Assembly (NCBI GenBank): GCA_026770025.1
Contig: JAMXDE010000020.1
Coordinates: 1,116,001 to 1,180,000, forward strand
DNA: 64,000 nt
Source: Craspedostauros australis
Taxonomy: Eukaryota; Bacillariophyta; Bacillariophyceae; Mastogloiales; Achnanthaceae
Direction of reading: 5' to 3'
Positions 11,229-21,589 of the stretch are shown here, piece by piece. A model generated the notes under the pieces. It was not told the DNA's origin. It saw only the letters and a program-made list of their open reading frames with translations, and ran no database searches. Each line of letters opens with the position of its first letter. Position 1 is the first letter of the stretch. The translations under genes were made by a program, and so were the position numbers.

Positions 11229-12170
11229 ATGACCCGTCCACGCGAGGATTCGAGCAGCGACCCCAATCCATCCCAATCAAAGGTGCAACGTCAAACAGCA
11301 ACTGCTGGCACATCCATCTATCCCCAACCACCTCATGGGCACTACGCATCATACCAATACTCTGCACCTGTCGGACCAAACCACCATGGCAGCGTTCACA
11401 GTCCTCCTCTCCCCATGGTTGCGAATCATCATGTCCCTCCCAACATACAACCTCCTTCCTTTTGCATCCCCAGCTACATCGGTACAGGTGTGGGTGGTCT
11501 ACCATACTCTACATTCCATCCCAACAACAGCATGGCAACTCCAACATCTGACTACATGGGGCCCAACTGCTTTGGTATCATGCCTTGCCAGCAATGTCTG
11601 ACCCTGTTCTGCAGTCACTGCAGTAGGCCACCATTTTGCCCAAACTGTGCGTCATCCATAAGCGGAGGTGCACGTCACACAGGTGTGAATGCCTTGGTAC
11701 CACAGGCCAATTCGTTCTCCATTGGGACTTGTGGTGGTGCTGCTGCGCCAACACGTCCCAAGCGCAAATCATCAGCAACCAGATGCAGGGCGCCACATCG
11801 ACAGGCAGGAGATGATGTGCTCGCGCGACAAGATGTCGCTGTGTCTATGGAAGAGTGCGAGTCGGATTGTGCGAGTACAACCAGTGAGGATGACACAGAT
11901 GCTGCGTTCGTTCCAGCCAACGAGGGCAAGGTGAATCGAAGAGAAGTGCTGCAAGCCATTTTTGAAGCAGCTGGCATTAGCATCAAACCCCTCTCACGGT
12001 TCCATGTGGATGGATTTGAACGTCTCCCACGAAAGACAGCGACTGGTCGTTGGAGTCTCATCAACCGAGTCTGGGATGGAGTTTGTGGTGGGTCAACCCA
12101 GCACATGTTTCCTGGCAGAGAACCCCCCGTATCAACATCTAGATCGAAATTAGGTACCCATCTCCCATGA
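11229..12170 (+). CDS. Orphan protein with a Cys cluster (possible zinc-binding motif)
   Basis: This is a 313-aa frame from the ATG at 11229. The N-terminal 115 residues are Pro/His/Ser-rich and probably disordered. Around residues 115-142 lies a dense Cys cluster (PCQQCLTLFCSHCSRPPFC, then PNC) with CxxC pairs that could coordinate zinc. A basic segment (PTRPKRKSSATRCR) resembling a nuclear localisation signal follows, then an acidic region, and near the C-terminus a more ordered segment (VLQAIFEAAGISIKPLSRF). Nuclear zinc-binding function is inference only. The frame stays open upstream to an ATG at 10950 that would add a hydrophobic stretch; I preferred the downstream ATG because the added sequence looks like untranslated leader. 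No family assignment is made. Confidence 0.5.
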   Translation: MTRPREDSSSDPNPSQSKVQRQTATAGTSIYPQPPHGHYASYQYSAPVGPNHHGSVHSPPLPMVANHHVPPNIQPPSFCIPSYIGTGVGGLPYSTFHPNNSMATPTSDYMGPNCFGIMPCQQCLTLFCSHCSRPPFCPNCASSISGGARHTGVNALVPQANSFSIGTCGGAAAPTRPKRKSSATRCRAPHRQAGDDVLARQDVAVSMEECESDCASTTSEDDTDAAFVPANEGKVNRREVLQAIFEAAGISIKPLSRFHVDGFERLPRKTATGRWSLINRVWDGVCGGSTQHMFPGREPPVSTSRSKLGTHLP

Positions 12171-12864
12171 CTGAAATGTGATTCAATATTTTCTGATTCG
12201 ACTCGATTTGAGAGTATAGTCGGATGAGTCTTGATACACGATTCAGATTCAGTCACTACAGTCATCGAACCTGACGTAGGCACTGACATCATCAATGACG
12301 TCAGAGGATCGGTCATTGTGATCCTCGGAATCGAGATTATGTTTTAGTCATGGTACGCTGACCTGTCTAGCCATGCCGAGTGCATCATTGAGCACGTGGC
12401 AACAACATTTAGGATCCAGAACAACATCGTCAGGGGTGATGCATGCACTCCACCGACGTAGACGGATCAATCCATATGTGATCAAACAGAGATCAAGACC
12501 AGACAAGATCAGACAGAGATGAAGAAAGACCAAAGGTGGAGATAACACGAGATATCGTGTAGATCAACATGCCATCTTGGGCAGTGTTTTAGAAAAGACT
12601 GTGAGAGAAACCACGAGGTAATCGAACAGCACATTAGAAACCCGTGCAATAGGCACCATCATTAGCAATAGGAGATCATCATCTCATAATTCACACTCAA
12701 TCATCAATTGACACACTAACTTAGCAACAACCAAATACACCAAACATCTCCAACTTCACCTATTGGATTGATCACCCAGGCGGCGTAGTAAGTGCAGTGT
12801 TTGGTGCTCCCCTCTTGTCCTGTGTGTAATTGCTGATTATCACCCCGAACAGCTTTCAGAAGCC
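12171..12864. other. Intergenic region upstream of the transposase-like gene
   Basis: AT-rich spacer with no supported gene. It should hold the promoter of the 908-aa ORF and, if that gene is mobile, its left end. I compared it by eye with 15592-15864 and found no convincing terminal inverted repeat or target duplication. A partial palindrome with TGACGTAG and TGACGTCA-like elements lies at about 12270-12305. Confidence 0.4.
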
Positions 12865-15591
12865 ATGACCTTCGTGCGACATCGCAAACAGCTCCCTCCT
12901 GTGTTGCTGGAGCAGACTCTCTGTCATTTAGCCTTCTGGGGGAATCAAGACCTATCGCTGACTGCTCGTGCGGTTTTGGCAATGACCTGTGACTCCAGGC
13001 GCTGCACCCGAATCCTGGCCGCGCACTACGGTAGCTTGTCGAAAGGAGACAAGGCAAAGATCAAGCTTGGACGCCGAACCATGTCTCGTACAGGACACAG
13101 GCGACTGTCGCGCGCTGGAGGTGCGATCCTTGCTGGAGGCCAGTTCCCACACGCAGACTACAAGTACCGTGTCAAGGAATCTAGTCTCCAGGGCGTAGTC
13201 TCGTTTCTCACTTCCATGTTCCAGTACCGGCCAGGCATCACAAGGAGTGTCAAGTTGGCTGGTGTTCTGTTCCCAGACCTGCCCATCTTCATTCGCGGAT
13301 CAATATCAGAAGAGCAGCTCTTTGCCAAGTACAAGAACACAACAGATGACCCAGTTGGTATGCCTGCCTTCAGGAGTATCCTGACATTGCTCACGCGACG
13401 TGGCAAGTGTCAAACTGGCCTGTCCTCCTTCTACACAGACACTCTGACTGTATTCATGCACTTCCAAAGCATGATCAAGAGAGTCATGGAACTGCTTCAG
13501 ACTCAGAACAAGGAACATCAAGACAAAGAACTCGCGTCTGAACTTCTGGATGAGGCACAGACCATCATCACGGACAGTGATTCTGTTCTTTCATTTGCGA
13601 AATGGGAATACGCGAACAAGCACATTCAGGTGAAGACAACCACGGATATTCTACATTCCGCAGAGTTCGCACTGACAAAAGGCTCCCTCCCATTTGTGAA
13701 CCAAGCATGCAAGCAATGTGCAGATGTCATGACGTTTTTCCCGATTCGTGTTCGCAACTTCATGAAAACTGCCACCAACAGCATCACTGGCAACACGTTT
13801 GAATTGGATCGCATGGCTGCAGCAATTAACCTGTGTGATGACGCACTGCGCCAGTACATGGCCCACCAAGTGAGACGAAAGGTGCAAGCGCAGAAGATCA
13901 AGGAGGAAAAGGAGCGCCTCAAGGACCATCCAGATCGCATCATTGCCGTGCTTGATCACAAGCAACGCATCCTCCCAACGGAGAATCAGGAAGCTCAGAA
14001 AGCGTTCTTCGGAAAAAACGGAATGTCTCTCCTAGGTGTCATGACAATCCAATACAAGAACGGTAAGTTCGAGTACCGATTCATTGACATGGTGATGAAG
14101 GGGCGGAACAAACAGGATCATGTCCAAGTTGCTGGTGCGATCAAGATTCTTCATGCTACCGTGCTTCCGAAGCTTCACAAGGGGGTCAAAGAGGTCGTAT
14201 TCCAAAGTGACAATGCCAGTTGTTTTGCAAGTCCGGCACTGATGAGGTACATGCATGGACTAAACCAGGGAGAGGTTGAAGTTGAATACACGATGCCAGA
14301 GAAGAAGAAGAAGAAGCGGAAGGCGACAGGCAAGAACAAAGGCAAGCACAAGGACAAGGCTAAGTATCCACCTCCCCCCAAAATCAACACCGAACAGTCA
14401 TCTTATCATGATGCGAAGGCTGCATCATCCACGAAGGCAAAAGCACAGCAAGACGCTGGAACCCGCCCTCCCAAACCACGACTCCAAATCATCCAATGGA
14501 TGTACACCGAGGCACAAGCTGGCAAGAGTGCTTTGGACGGACACTTCGGTTTTGTCTCACGTCAACTCAGGTTGTATGTGGACAGTGCCAGGGACGCAAA
14601 GATTGCCACCGAAGGCGATATTTTCACAGTGCTGAAAGCTGCCAACATCAAGGGGACAACAACGCTTCTGTTGGATCTGAGCGGATTGGGACACGCCATC
14701 ATCTGCGATGTGGACGGAAAGGAAAAAGCATTCGCGACCAACCGAGTTTCCGTTCGCGCCACCCATCAAATTGATCTGATTGATGACAAAATTCAGGTCA
14801 CAGCATCATCGGGATTGACGCATCCAGAGACCATCACTCAGGACAAGATCGACAAATTTGACATTCTCCATCTCGATGTCACTTGCAATGATGAGGACAT
14901 CACAGAGGTCCCACCGGCATTTGTGATGGATCCACAGAATATCCGCGGCTCACAACCGACTGAACGACGACACGCAACAACAACAAACAAGAGCACCACC
15001 AAGACGGAAGTGTTCAAACGTGTTCTCACTTCGCGTGTTCTGGAACCAGCAGCGGCAGCAGAAACGGCAAATTGTGAAGGAAATGCCACAGTGGACTTCC
15101 CTCAATCCATCAGGCAGGGATGGGCGATCTGCCACCCAGACAAAGCCACCTCACGAAAGAAGGATCCATCAGCACGTCCGGCAACCAAGGTACCGTCCAT
15201 GTCGAAACAAGTGGCGCAGATCGTGTGCGATGCTGCGATTGCTTGCAGGAACCCAGACACGAGGAGGAGCGCTCATGTGCTTCACGAAGAGCTGATGGCC
15301 GGGCCTTTCTTGCTTGATTGGGAGCAGAGGATCAAGGTGGACATCACGTACCTGAAATGCTTCCTGGCAGCTCCTGACGGTCGAGCGGAGAGATACCTCG
15401 AGAACAATGGCTACTTGGATGACGAGGAGTGCGAAGAGCACCTGAACGAGATGCATGAACTGCGGATCATGGCATCCAAGGAGAACACTCAAAGTGAAGA
15501 AGCGCACGAAGAGCAGGTTCTGGATGATCGCCCATACGACGGGCAGGACGCTGATGTGATTGATGGCAACCTGCTACCTTCCGATGATTGA
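12865..15591 (+). CDS. Transposase-like protein with probable DDE/RNase H-fold core (908 aa)
   Basis: A single intact frame of 908 aa. The central part has the order expected of a cut-and-paste transposase: an Asp in EYRFIDMVMKGRNKQD near residue 406, a strand ending VVFQSDNASCF near 446 with the second Asp, and MYTEAQAGKSALDGHF near 547-558 supplying an acidic third residue. The phrases SDNASC and EAQ.GK..LD resemble a transposon-derived group seen across animals and protists, from memory. A Lys-rich insert (residues about 475-505, with KKKKKKRK) separates the second and third acidic sites and could be a nuclear localisation signal. The N-terminal 400 residues are helical and basic, and the C-terminal 200 residues are acidic and less conserved-looking. 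No terminal repeats were found, so the gene may be a domesticated copy or a mobile element with cryptic ends. The catalytic assignment is inference. Confidence 0.6.
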   Translation: MTFVRHRKQLPPVLLEQTLCHLAFWGNQDLSLTARAVLAMTCDSRRCTRILAAHYGSLSKGDKAKIKLGRRTMSRTGHRRLSRAGGAILAGGQFPHADYKYRVKESSLQGVVSFLTSMFQYRPGITRSVKLAGVLFPDLPIFIRGSISEEQLFAKYKNTTDDPVGMPAFRSILTLLTRRGKCQTGLSSFYTDTLTVFMHFQSMIKRVMELLQTQNKEHQDKELASELLDEAQTIITDSDSVLSFAKWEYANKHIQVKTTTDILHSAEFALTKGSLPFVNQACKQCADVMTFFPIRVRNFMKTATNSITGNTFELDRMAAAINLCDDALRQYMAHQVRRKVQAQKIKEEKERLKDHPDRIIAVLDHKQRILPTENQEAQKAFFGKNGMSLLGVMTIQYKNGKFEYRFIDMVMKGRNKQDHVQVAGAIKILHATVLPKLHKGVKEVVFQSDNASCFASPALMRYMHGLNQGEVEVEYTMPEKKKKKRKATGKNKGKHKDKAKYPPPPKINTEQSSYHDAKAASSTKAKAQQDAGTRPPKPRLQIIQWMYTEAQAGKSALDGHFGFVSRQLRLYVDSARDAKIATEGDIFTVLKAANIKGTTTLLLDLSGLGHAIICDVDGKEKAFATNRVSVRATHQIDLIDDKIQVTASSGLTHPETITQDKIDKFDILHLDVTCNDEDITEVPPAFVMDPQNIRGSQPTERRHATTTNKSTTKTEVFKRVLTSRVLEPAAAAETANCEGNATVDFPQSIRQGWAICHPDKATSRKKDPSARPATKVPSMSKQVAQIVCDAAIACRNPDTRRSAHVLHEELMAGPFLLDWEQRIKVDITYLKCFLAAPDGRAERYLENNGYLDDEECEEHLNEMHELRIMASKENTQSEEAHEEQVLDDRPYDGQDADVIDGNLLPSDD

Positions 15592-15864
15592 TCCTGACGA
15601 CCACTGCAAGTATGCTACCAGTATTATAATGGAGTCTGTAATACAATAGTCTATGTCACATTGGTAATATCAACTCGCAGCAAGGCGATATCAACAGCAG
15701 TAGCTGCGTGTTCACAGGGATTACAGGAGGAAGCTGTTGTTGGTATGTATAGAGTGGTTCTAATGTTATTGGTTGCTACGATCTAGACATGCACTATGGA
15801 ACCTCCATCGCTGTGCATCTACTCAATTCGCACATGTGATTGCTATGTATGGTATGGTACACGA

Positions 15865-18733
15865 TTAGAACAAAGCGTGCATCAATCCAAACCCAGCCCA
15901 TTTCTCGTCAGCTGACTTCTCGGCCTTCTTTGACGACGTCTTGAACATGAAATCATACGCCAGCACGGTCATGAAGGCGTTCTGCGTCGGCGTTGCAGCC
16001 AGACCATTCCCGCCCTCCACACTCTCATCGTATTATGACAGCCATTGCTTTCCCTGAACCAGGCTCCACAGCTTCTTCACCATCTTGCGCGTATGCGCTG
16101 GGTGTATCCGATCATCGTTCGTGCGGCAGAGAATAGGATTGGTGGAGATTTTTGATCCTATTTGATGTTGTGATACAGCGAGGTCTACCCCATGAACATC
16201 TCCAATCGGACGTCTCCGGATCACCAAATTCGCTCGTCCAACCGGGTGTGCCATCCGACTGAGATCTCTGGACCGCTTCATGTCATGGATCGACTGTGCA
16301 ATGCACTGGCCGAACAGTTCAGGAGCATCACGAAAGCATCCGCACCACCAATCCTCCGCCGGATCCGCCGCGGATGGCCAATGTTTTGGCTTTTCATTTT
16401 TTCGACCAAATCAAATCCTCAGCAACTGCGATGAAGTCTTCGGGTGGTTTGGTGCGCTTTTCGCGCACCGCACCCTCCAGCGAGACGATATTGCAGCAAT
16501 TCAGACACATGGTTGGAGTGGAGTCCATCATTCGGGATGAGAGTGTGTGCGAGCAGTACCACAGAATGGGCGCAGTTTGTATCATATCATGCCATGCCAA
16601 CCAATCGGACATTGATTCAATTGTGAGTATGACATGAAGTGAAGTGAGAATACAAATGGAAAAGAATGAAGGAGTGAATGACAGGTGTTCCCACAAGCTC
16701 CGAAAGTCGTACTCCTCCAATGCGCCTATTGTGTGCATGCTTTCCATTCCTGATTTTTGTCTGCTCTGCGCCGCGCACATGTCATGCACAGCTGCGCGAG
16801 TGAACAACACAACCATACACAGCAGCAACAACATCGACAATAATTGGCACTCACCTGATGCCAGCTGGGACCAAATTCTTCATCACCACGCACGTTGGCT
16901 TCCGCGCAGACGCCGCCACATTCCAACCATGCCAGACCTGTTGCGGGGTGTAATGCAGACCGAAACGACCTCAAAGGCACCGTAGGCGTAGAGCAAGGTG
17001 GGTCCGCTTGTTCGTGGGGACGCCTCTTCGACATCATGAAGTGCAGAGCATCGGTGCTGTCTTTGCTTTCTGCGATGCATTGCATGACGTCCAAACCTTT
17101 CGAATCGAAATGACTTGGTAGCAATTGCAGCTTGCTGCCAAGGTGGACCTCTGGATCAACCCGCTTCATCATCTTCTCGTCTTCGCCATCAAACACGGAT
17201 GCATCGCCGAGCCACAGCATGGTTGGTTCTGTGTAGCTGGTGGTCGTGATCCAGAATCGATCGCTCTCATAGGGATGCGCAGATCGAACGCTGGCGGAGG
17301 CGATTCGGGGTCGCTTGTCGACTCCCACCAAACGCAGCTTGTTAGCCTCCTCCTCCAATTGATAGAACTCCAGCTTCGATCTGACGTTACCAATGAGCAA
17401 GAGGATGAGGTGGTTCTTTGTGATGGTGTAGTTTTTCGGAGGAGGCAGCCGGAGGTTTTGAAGAGGGTATGATATATCCAATCGTCCGGACCATACTGAC
17501 GAATTTGTGCGCATTGACGTAGATGATGGATCCAGCCTTGAATTCCTTGGCACCCTCAGGTGACCAGTTGGATTGCAAAGGGATCATGAGAACGGTGCCA
17601 CCGAAATCGATATCCGAATCTTCTGGTGCAAGCAACGGTTTGAAATCCGGCGGATCTCCTGTCTCGATTCTGGTATGTTGTCTGGGCGGCAGCATGTGCT
17701 TGTACTTGACCTCCGTATCCAGAATTTGGTGATCTGGTGAGTGATGGCCCTCGTGCGGATTTTGTAAATGCCCCTGCCACGCACCCTCTGATCGTCGACG
17801 TTGGCTGAGACTGCGATGTGAGACTTTTCACCTTCGAAGACCACGAGCGCCGATGCCAGACCTGTGCCTCTGACCCACTCGCGGATCGTCCTGGGGCATC
17901 CCGCCCTCATGAGAGACGAAGAACCAAATCCGCCCCGACCAGGAGGATGTTCCTTGTTTTGTAGCAGGCTCTGGTCTTATCCTCTGGTATTGAGAATGGC
18001 CTGTCGGTGACGAATGCGGATTTGACGAGATCGAATTCCCTAACGACGACGGAGTCCGTGCTGCCCCGCGACAAACTGAGAAGTGCACGGGTGATGAGCT
18101 TGCCGTCTTGCGACATTGGATCTCTCGCTCTGGGCAGCACCCAACTTCCCTTCCATGTCCATGGCATCTTCTCCTTTCTGGCAGGGTTGTCCAGATCCAG
18201 CACCTTGATCCATTTGGGGTTGCTGGTCTGTTACGACGCCAACGTCGTTTGCGCCAGATGCCTTTTTCGATTCTGCAGTGTTTGGAGTGTGGACAATGTC
18301 GATGTGGATGCAGGATTGTTGGTTGGAAGGATGACGCGAACAGTGAAGCAAGACAACATAATACGAGAATAATATGTGAGAATAGAATGCAATGTTGTTC
18401 TGTGTGTGAGGAGCGCGATGCATACCATGGAATACTTGCAGAGCTTCTTCAGCTCATTCGTGCAGTGTATTGTGCATTGCGCATTGTACCTACCTTGGAA
18501 TCCTTCCACAGATTGAAGAGCATGCCATTGCTGGCTGCATCCATCCCCATCTTGCTGACGAAGGGTATGGTGTCATTCGCCTCACGGACGTCCACGATGC
18601 TTTTGTCGGATCTGGTCTTGGGCTTCGTAAGACTGCCGAGCGTGTTGAGGCACATGTCGTTGGCCCTGGAGCCAAAGCTCATGGAAGATTTGCTGTCCAC
18701 ATCCTCCAACGAGGCGTAGGAATCGTCCGCCAT
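15865..18733 (-). pseudogene. Prolyl oligopeptidase (S9A family) pseudogene
   Basis: Read on the minus strand from the ATG at 18733, an 80-codon first exon (with IPFVSKMG and LFNLWKDSK) ends at a GTAGGT donor at 18493, and a second exon starts at 18272. From there the prolyl oligopeptidase sequence is recognisable end to end but jumps frame repeatedly: LLSLSRGSTDSVVVREFDL, then LASALVVFEGEKSHIAVSA, NHLILLLIGNVRSKLEFYQ, TLLYAYGAFEV, GGVCAEANVRGDEEFGPSW, DFIAVAEDLI, RGGSGGGLV (nucleophile Ser region), and DDRIHPAHTRKM (Asp region). I count at least four frameshifts (about 17925, 17725, 17480 and 17040) and stops including a TAA early in exon 2. The catalytic His is changed: the family's GGHG reads GGNG, with an Asn codon at 16006-16008. 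A functional enzyme is not expected. Sequencing error is an unlikely explanation because neighbouring genes are clean. Confidence 0.85.
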
Positions 18734-19434
18734 GTTGCTTCTCTTTGCGTCGTGATGCGCTATGATGCGTTGTGATGCGTTGGAATTGTCACGGTCGCAC
18801 AAGCAGGAATGAGTGACCGTAACGGTACAACCCACCAACTGAACACGAGCGGCGATCGGTCAATTGATCGACGCAATGAGAGATGCCAGTTGAGATTGGG
18901 ATGAAGCACTTCAGAAGATGAACGTGCTTGTGCATGATGCTCTTGATTGAAAAAAGATGATGGCAAGCGAGTATGGTACTCGTGCGGTTGCCAAGCGATG
19001 CCGATGGAAATGGAAATGGCAACGGTGATGATGCGAAGCCACGCGACGCGATGTTTCCCACCAGTCAACACAGGGCCCCTTTCGTCTCTTGTGTTGACTT
19101 GTTTCTTGTCTTTGTTTGTCCAAGTCTGTCTCTTTGGATGGCTCGTGCGTTGAGATTCTCAACGAAGCCTTCGAGCCAACGTGCCAGGTTTTACTCAGCA
19201 GATATGACGTCTGTCCGGATACCAAGGTCACAATCGACAATAATCATTACTTTTCATTGGCGCCAAAGAGTTCAAAGGACGTTCTGGACGATACCTTCGA
19301 TGAAACAAACTGTAAAAATTGTGAAATCGAATCAAAAACGCCGGAACGGCGGCCGTTGAAATGGATCGAAACAGTGCGGGAAGCAAAAAAGTGGGAGAAA
19401 AGCAAGAGTTCGCGACAAGGGCAACACCAGAGCG

Positions 19435-19735
19435 ACGGAGGAGGTAACTGTGTGCAGATGACGTTGTTCAGACAGAGTCATCAGGTTGCTCAGGGTTAGA
19501 GTTAGGGCTGGGGTTCTGGCTTGGGGTAGGGTTAGGGTTAGGGTTAGGGTTTGGGAGGTGGGAAGCAGTTGCTCAGGGCTAGAGTTAGGGTTAGGGTTCC
19601 GGCTGGGGTTTCGGCAACTTGGGAGAGACGAGGGAGGCAACTGCGTGTGGCTGACAGTACTCAGACAGAGCCATGAAGTTACTCAATGTCAGGGTTAGGG
19701 ATGGGGTTAGGGGGCCAGAGGGTCAAGACTTGGAT
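19435..19735 (+). repeat. Interstitial telomere-like TTAGGG repeats within a 193-bp duplicated unit
   Basis: Two collinear copies of a non-telomeric block (starting near 19435 and 19627; AACTGTGTG at 19446 and AACTGCGTG at 19639, 193 bp apart) are each followed by runs of GGTTAG/GTTAGG. The longest perfect run is about four TTAGGG units near 19530-19553, with degenerate units (TTAGAG, CTGGGG) around it. A third short run lies near 19690-19715. The array reads TTAGGG on the plus strand. It is either an old chromosome end embedded by fusion or insertion, or a subtelomeric repeat. Confidence 0.8.
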
Positions 19736-20231
19736 TAGATGTGTGGGTTGGGGTTGCCACTGCCTACAGGACTGTGGCGAGGGTGCTGTCCATTTCCATC
19801 TTGGCACCAGCAATTCACATCGTCCAATTCAGCGCTGCGCAACTTGCATCGTATGCGTCTTGTGCATTGCAGCCAGTGCATCCCCCTTGCTACCACTCTG
19901 ACATAACAGACAGGAGGAAGAGGAACAAGGACCGTGCCTACCATCCTGGTTGACGGCCCATGGCACATCGCCCTGCATCACATTACATCACAATACATCA
20001 CATCACTCTCCACACAACAAGAGTTTTGTGTCCACACCAACGATTCTGTGTGAGCACAAGGTAGAGTCACTCTCCGGAAATTCAAGAATCGCGAACAAAG
20101 CCCAAACGATGGAAGAAAAAAGAACGTTTTGGGACGAATGACCACTGCGACTCTATTGAAGCGCCAATGAGCACTGTTGCGTCTGTGCGTTATTCACCTA
20201 ATAGGTAGATTCGACATGATTTTCAACCCTC

Positions 20232-20373
20232 CATAACTTTAAAATGATTGGACGGAACAATTCTAGTTCTTGCCATATGATGTATTTGATGTAGGACAAG
20301 AGATATACGCAGTTATTTTTAACACAGAAACGACGTTCCCGAGAAAGGTGTACTATTTTCACTCAGGCGGGTC
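20232..20373 (-). repeat. Dispersed 142-bp element, copy 2 (inverted relative to copy 1)
   Basis: The reverse complement aligns gap-free with 6127-6268. The near-identical core is 20336-20373, with the CATAACTT island at 20232-20239. The two copies lie 14 kb apart in opposite orientation. No coding potential is seen. Confidence 0.75.
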
Positions 20374-21589
20374 ATAAACACCATCAACTCAAACCAATCG
20401 TGTGATGATTGTCGAGATAAGTCACGAAGAAGGATACCGATGTCACAGAGAAGGAGGTCTACTGGCCGTCCACAAGTGACTCGTGATCAAGAGCGGCATT
20501 TGGCTTCCTATTTGATGATTGTCAGTCCCTTATTGTGCGTGAATCACCATATATACATTGTGATTGATAACAATTCCATGTCTGATTTGTGTCTCTGACT
20601 TTATTCTTGTCTTGTTTAGTCTGTCCATACCAGTATCATCATTCCCAATAAGCGATCACTTGGGCGGAATGGGAAACAGATGTTTCTTCCTCACATCATT
20701 CGCGGTGGTTACCTTCGTTGTTTGTGTTGTTTGCATTGTTTGTCTTGTGTGAAGCTGTTCATGTGCGTCTTCGTTGTTGGTGTGTGTACGGTCGTGCGCG
20801 CCGTGGATGGCTTTTGGGAGGCTGATGCATCGCATTGATCCATCATGGCGGTAAACGCGTGACGAAGGATGTGTTCTTGATGGGGACAATCCAAACCGGC
20901 GTTGGGAAGAAAGAAGAAAGATTGAAAGAGAGAGGAAGCGATGAAGCGCAGCGTGAAGAGAGCGACCGCGCGTCAACGCCAACACCAACACCATCTCCAA
21001 CTGATACAGCAGAACATAACCTGAGAGCTGATGGAGACGAGTGGATGCCTTGTCCTCTCCCTCTCCCTCTCTGCATTCTCCGTGTCTCTTCGCCACCACC
21101 AGCACCACCGCCTACTCGTGTTTTGTCGGGTGTCTCCACTTCGCATTCGTTTTCCGCCAGCCCATCTTTCTCCCATTCTGGTTGACGACAAAGCAGTACA
21201 AGCGTCCATCACCTGGTATGCAGAGTGTGGTACTCGTAGCAGGTCAACAACGCAAACAACCGGTACGATCTGCGTGATCACAACCTTCAGGCTTCTGCCA
21301 TTTTCTGACTCCATGCACTCTTCTGGCTGATTATTCCCACTTCACTTCACGGCACAAGAGACAACGCAACACAACACAACATAGACCACAGACCATACAG
21401 GCAAGCATCTTGATGGCTGGGCTGCCTCAACAGATCATTCACCTCCACTCATAATCCAAATCGCCAACCACAACCATCTTCACCACCTTCATCTCCAAGG
21501 CACGCAAAGACAAACAAGCAACCAGCTTTCTCGTACGAGCTACCAGCAGCCGTGACCAGTGGCGACCAGTGAAGGAAGAACCTGAACTC

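Larger units (their letters stand above)
18734..21589. other. Gene-poor repeat-bearing region
   Basis: No supported gene lies between the pseudogene and the poly-Gln orphan. It holds a 9-mer GTACCATAC copy at 18971-18979 (minus-strand reading), the telomere-like repeats at 19435-19735, the second 142-bp element at 20232-20373 and ordinary AT-rich spacer. Frames such as 19116-19499 (plus) begin at non-ATG codons and look random. Confidence 0.45.

Noticed and set aside
12171-15864. Terminal inverted repeats around the 908-aa transposase-like gene
   Set aside because: Both flanks were compared by eye and no convincing inverted match or target duplication was found.
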